A stretch of DNA of 64,000 bases from Bradyrhizobium zhanjiangense (GTDB taxonomy: Bacteria > Pseudomonadota > Alphaproteobacteria > Rhizobiales > Xanthobacteraceae), in the NCBI RefSeq assembly GCF_004114935.1, contig NZ_CP022221.1, positions 558,001-622,000 on the forward strand. The letters run 5' to 3'. Positions 59,928 through 64,000 of the stretch are shown here, piece after piece (the stretch's first letter is position 1; each line of letters opens with the position of its first letter). The position numbers and the translations under genes are program-made. The notes beneath the pieces are model-generated. The model had not been told where the DNA came from, did no database searches, and worked only from the letters and a program-made list of their open reading frames with translations.

Positions 59928-61562
59928 CTACATCTTCGCGCGCTGTGCGATGCCATCCTTGATCGCCGCAAGCTCGGCTTCATCCCAGATGCCGATCAAA
60001 ATGCCGCCCTTCACCTGCAGCTGGTTGTCCGCATAGGCCGCGATCTTCTCGCGCGGGGTGGTGATGTGGTCGTTCGGATGCAGCGCCCAGTCGAATAGCT
60101 CGGCCTGAAGCCGCGCGATGATGCCGGTGCATTCGGGGTCATCGCCGCGATCCAAATATTCGTCCGGATCGGTTTCGAGGTCGTACAGCATCGGACGGAA
60201 GCCGGAGGCGTGGATGTATTTCCAGCGGCCGTCGAACACCATGAACAGGCGGCAGCGTTCGATTGGCTGGTTCAGCTTCAGCCGCACATCCTGCATGGCA
60301 TAGTCGTATTCGGAGAACGCCACCTTGCGCCAATCTGACGGCGTCGGGCCACGCAGCAGCGGCAGCAGCGAGCGCCCTTCGAGGATGTGGCCCGGCACCT
60401 TGCCGCCGAAATAGTCGACGAAGGTCGGTGCAAGATCGATCGCCTCGACCAGCGCATCGCTGCGCGTGCCGCGCGTGGTGTCGGCTTCCCTGGACGGATC
60501 GATGATGATCAGTGGAATCTTGGCTGACTGCTCGTGGAACAGGTCCTTCTCGCCCATCCAGTGATCGCCGAGATAGTCGCCGTGATCGGAGGTGAACACG
60601 ATCATGGTTGTTTCCAAGAGGCCGCGCGCGTCCAGAAACTTCATCAGCACGCCCATCTGGTCGTCGATCTGGGTGATCAGGCCCATATAGGTCGGGATCA
60701 CCTTCTCGCGGGCATCATCGCGCGCGATGTTGCGGGAGTAGCGCATGTCCATATAGGCGCCGAACACCGGATGCGGATTCTGCCGCTCACGCTCGGAGCG
60801 GATCACCGGGATCATGTCATCAGTCGAATACATGCTCGCATAGGGCTCGGGCGCGATATAGGGCCAGTGCGGCTTGATGTAGGACAGATGCAGGCACCAC
60901 GGCCGGCCATCGGTCTCGGCCTCACTGATGAAGTCCATCGCGCGCCGCGTCATGTAGGGCGTCTCGGAGTGCTCGTCTGGCACGCGCGCGGCCTTGTCGG
61001 CATGCACCAGCAGCCACCCATTCTGCAAGCTACCGTCGTCCGCCGCGCCGGAATTGGCCCAATGCTCCCAGGGATTGGTGGCCTCAAAACCCTGCTGGCG
61101 CAGATACTCGTCGTATTTCGGCCGCGGCCGGCCGGTCGGATGCAGGCCGTCGTCACGCTCATAGGGCTCGAAGCCGCATTCGGCGACATGCACGCCGATG
61201 ATCGATTCCGGGGGGATACCGAGCGCCTTCATGCCCTCGAGGTCGGGCGCCATATGGGTCTTGCCAACCAGCACGTTGCGCACGCCGATCTTGCCCAGGT
61301 GATCGCCGAGCGTCGGCTCGCCGACACGCAGCGGCCAGCCGTTCCAGTGCGAGCCGTGCGAGCGCATGTAGCGCCCGGTATAGAACGACATCCGCGACGG
61401 GCCGCAGATCGGCGACTGCACGTAAGCCTTGCTGAAAAGCACGCCACGCTTGGCCATGGCGTCGATGTTCGGCGTCTTCAGCGTGGGATGGCCGGTGCAG
61501 CCGAGATAGTCATAGCGAAGCTGGTCGCACATGATCCAGAGAACGTTCTTCGCGCGCGCCAT
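59928..61562 (-). CDS. Type I sulfatase / phosphonate monoester hydrolase-like enzyme
   Basis: A 544-residue alkaline-phosphatase superfamily hydrolase. The formylglycine site reads ICGPSRMSFYTGRY (C53-x-P-S-R). The metal-binding N-terminus is LWIMCDQLRYDYLG with Asp13-Gln14 rather than the Asp-Asp of typical sulfatases, a pattern I associate with phosphonate monoester hydrolases. TSDHGDYLGDH holds further metal ligands. No signal peptide, so it is cytosolic; it needs a formylglycine-generating enzyme from elsewhere in the genome. Substrate could be a sulfate or phosphonate ester. It sits between obgE and proB. Confidence 0.88.
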   Translation of the reverse strand: MARAKNVLWIMCDQLRYDYLGCTGHPTLKTPNIDAMAKRGVLFSKAYVQSPICGPSRMSFYTGRYMRSHGSHWNGWPLRVGEPTLGDHLGKIGVRNVLVGKTHMAPDLEGMKALGIPPESIIGVHVAECGFEPYERDDGLHPTGRPRPKYDEYLRQQGFEATNPWEHWANSGAADDGSLQNGWLLVHADKAARVPDEHSETPYMTRRAMDFISEAETDGRPWCLHLSYIKPHWPYIAPEPYASMYSTDDMIPVIRSERERQNPHPVFGAYMDMRYSRNIARDDAREKVIPTYMGLITQIDDQMGVLMKFLDARGLLETTMIVFTSDHGDYLGDHWMGEKDLFHEQSAKIPLIIIDPSREADTTRGTRSDALVEAIDLAPTFVDYFGGKVPGHILEGRSLLPLLRGPTPSDWRKVAFSEYDYAMQDVRLKLNQPIERCRLFMVFDGRWKYIHASGFRPMLYDLETDPDEYLDRGDDPECTGIIARLQAELFDWALHPNDHITTPREKIAAYADNQLQVKGGILIGIWDEAELAAIKDGIAQRAKM

Positions 61563-61617
61563 GCGTCTCGCTCCGTACTTCGTTTGCCGGATATTGCGCT
61601 ATTGATGGCGCGAAGAA

Positions 61618-61640
61618 AACCTCTCCCGAAGGGAGAGGTG
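61618..61640. repeat. Short family A-like hairpin
   Basis: AACCTCTCCCGAAGGGAGAGGT, a compact hairpin of the family A type, between the sulfatase start and the obgE stop. Confidence 0.7.
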
Positions 61641-61659
61641 TCGAGAGAGTGTCGTCTTA

Positions 61660-62784
<1,125 letters not shown>

Positions 62785-63267
62785 TTAACCTGCGGGCCTT
62801 TTCCGGATCAGGAATTTCTGCGTGCCCTCCAGCACCAGCTCCTTGCGCTGGTTGAACACGGTGCTTTTGAGCGTGACAACACCGGTCGTGCGACCCGGCA
62901 CCAGCTCGGTGACTTCGAGCGCGGGATAAAGGGTGTCGTCGGCGAACACGGGATTGAGAAACCGGCTTGACTGCTCGAGGAAGCCGACCAGGGATTCCTC
63001 GACCATGAACGGAAACAGGCCGGCACCGGGCGCGGTGTGGATCAAGGTCTGGAAGCCGTGGGCGAGCAGATGCGGCATGCCGCGGGCGCGACAATATTCC
63101 ACGTCGTAGTGCACCGGATGGGTGTCGCCGCTTGCGGTCTGGAATGCCGCGAACACGGCGGAAGTCTGAGTGCGGCTCGGCAGCACGAAACGCTCGCCGA
63201 GGATGAAATCCTCAAACCAGCGTTGCGTTGGGATCATGCGATGCTGGGAGGGATCGAAATCGGTCAT
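62785..63267 (-). CDS. MaoC-like (hot-dog fold) dehydratase
   Basis: A 160-residue single hot-dog protein. RWFEDFILGERFVLPSRTQT, then FAAFQTASGDTHPVHYDVEYCR, resembles the MaoC/(R)-hydratase motif, with a GDTHPVHYD block equivalent to the catalytic Asp/His hydratase 2 motif. GARTVVTLKSTVFNQ-type strands follow. Such enzymes hydrate enoyl-CoA-type substrates, but the acyl group is not evident. It starts 18 bases before a possible promoter gap and is a single-gene unit upstream of obgE. Confidence 0.85.
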   Translation of the reverse strand: MTDFDPSQHRMIPTQRWFEDFILGERFVLPSRTQTSAVFAAFQTASGDTHPVHYDVEYCRARGMPHLLAHGFQTLIHTAPGAGLFPFMVEESLVGFLEQSSRFLNPVFADDTLYPALEVTELVPGRTTGVVTLKSTVFNQRKELVLEGTQKFLIRKRPAG

Positions 63268-63423
63268 GCCGCGTCCTTTCGTCGGTATGAGTTCTATCGC
63301 TACCGCGATGCGAAGAGTGCGACAATCCGTTCAATTCGGCGCAAGTGGGCTTGTCCAGCGCGCCTGCGTCATTAAAACGACCGAAGCGACACTACTCGCC
63401 GTTTTTCGACGCTTCCTCCGCTC

Positions 63424-63511
63424 GTCATTGCGAGCGAAGCGAAGCGATCCAGACTGCTTCCGTGGAAACAGTCTGGATTGCTTCGTCGCAACAGCTCCTC
63501 GCAATGACGGG
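63424..63511. repeat. Palindromic repeat, family C copy 2
   Basis: GTCATTGCGAGCGAAGCGAA left, CTCCTCGCAATGACGGG right, inner GATCCAGACTG / CAGTCTGGATTGC pair. It is close to 17639-17726. It lies 20 bases upstream of the DMT permease start. Confidence 0.87.
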
Positions 63512-63530
63512 TCTTCCACGAACGACAGCA

Positions 63531-64000
63531 ATGCCCTTCTTCAAGAATCTCTCCGCCTATGACGACCGCTCGGCACGGCTGGCCGGCATCGCCTTGATGG
63601 TGCTGTCGATCTTCATGTTCTCGTTCGGCGACGCCATGGGCAAGTTCCTGGTCGGCACCTATTCGGTGGGGCAGCTCTTGTTCCTGCGCGCCTGCGCGGC
63701 GCTGCTCTTGCTGTCGCCGCTGATCTGGCGGCAGCGTCACCACTTCCTGCAGCTGGAGCGGCCGCGCCTGCAGTTGTTTCGCGTCGTGCTGTCGACGCTG
63801 GAGGTGGCTGCCTTCTTCCTCGCGACCGTCTATCTGCCGCTCGCCGACGTCATCACCTATTATCTGGCCGGTCCGATCTTCGTCACCGCGATGTCGGCGA
63901 TCTTTTTGGGCGAGAAGGTCGGCTGGCGGCGCTGGACCGCCATCCTGATCGGTTTCTGCGGCGTCTTGATCGCGCTGCGGCCGTCCGCGCAGACTGTCAG
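63531..64000 (+). CDS. DMT/EamA-family transporter, 3' end cut by window
   Basis: Open frame from ATG 63531 to the window edge (156 codons visible). Start MPFFKNLSAYDDRSARLAGI, followed by alternating hydrophobic helices (about residues 20-40, 44-62, 80-100, 105-125 and 130-148) with the EamA pattern FSFGDAMGKFLVG and LAGPIFVTAMSAIFLGEKVG. EamA/DMT proteins are ten-helix exporters of metabolites. The first half only is seen; substrate is unknown. Confidence 0.85.
   Translation, partial: MPFFKNLSAYDDRSARLAGIALMVLSIFMFSFGDAMGKFLVGTYSVGQLLFLRACAALLLLSPLIWRQRHHFLQLERPRLQLFRVVLSTLEVAAFFLATVYLPLADVITYYLAGPIFVTAMSAIFLGEKVGWRRWTAILIGFCGVLIALRPSAQTV

Overview
This window is GC-rich chromosomal DNA from an alphaproteobacterium, and the gene content points to Bradyrhizobium or a very close relative. 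The evidence is: a ccmABCDG (cycVWZXY-type) cluster facing acnA; the order mdh-sucC-sucD-sucA-sucB-SDR-lpdA; an atpHAGDC operon without the F0 genes; many alphaproteobacterial families (DUF2336, DUF2794, DUF1223); and dense intergenic palindromic repeats. I found no rRNA, tRNA, CRISPR array, transposase, phage gene or plasmid function, so this is mainly core genome.

Layout. 1-9 kb: a truncated metallo-beta-lactamase-fold hydrolase, two secreted proteins (SIMPL, GyrI-like), dapF-mtaB, a DUF2336 protein, an RluA-type pseudouridine synthase, and ftsY-yciB. 9-12 kb: the cytochrome c maturation genes ccmABCDG on the minus strand. 12-15 kb: acnA, divergent from ccmA, with an Irr-box-like palindrome between them. 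15-25 kb: DUF1223, a candidate structured small RNA, DUF2794, an acetyltransferase, a Bax-inhibitor-1-like membrane protein, the ybbA/ybbP-type ABC pair divergent from a TesA-like esterase, thpR and zapE. 25-36 kb: the TCA segment from malate dehydrogenase through succinyl-CoA synthetase and the 2-oxoglutarate dehydrogenase complex, with a DUF1579 gene between sucC and sucD and an SDR gene between sucB and lpdA. 36-41 kb: DUF4337, xerC, priA and rlpA. 41-47 kb: F1-ATPase atpHAGDC, then a membrane-bound class III cyclase with an unusual C-terminal region. 48-58.7 kb (minus strand): two Nudix RppH-like genes, a divergent polysaccharide deacetylase, ctpA, an envC-like gene, rlmH, rsfS, nadD, proA and proB. 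58.9-64 kb: a Bug-type binding protein and a sulfatase/phosphonate-monoester-hydrolase-type enzyme lying between proB and obgE, then a MaoC-like protein and the start of a DMT-family permease.

The functional themes are central carbon and energy metabolism (aconitase, malate dehydrogenase, 2-oxoglutarate dehydrogenase, succinyl-CoA synthetase, F1-ATPase, cytochrome c assembly) and growth or envelope housekeeping (FtsY, RlpA, EnvC, CtpA, XerC, PriA, Obg, RsfS, RlmH).

The least explained parts are the intergenic palindromic repeats (at least five sequence types), the minus-strand terminator/antiterminator-like element near 16.2-16.3 kb, the Irr-box-like site, the repeat-rich region of the cyclase, and the sulfatase/Bug insertion between obgE and proB. 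I saw no clear new defence or mobile system.
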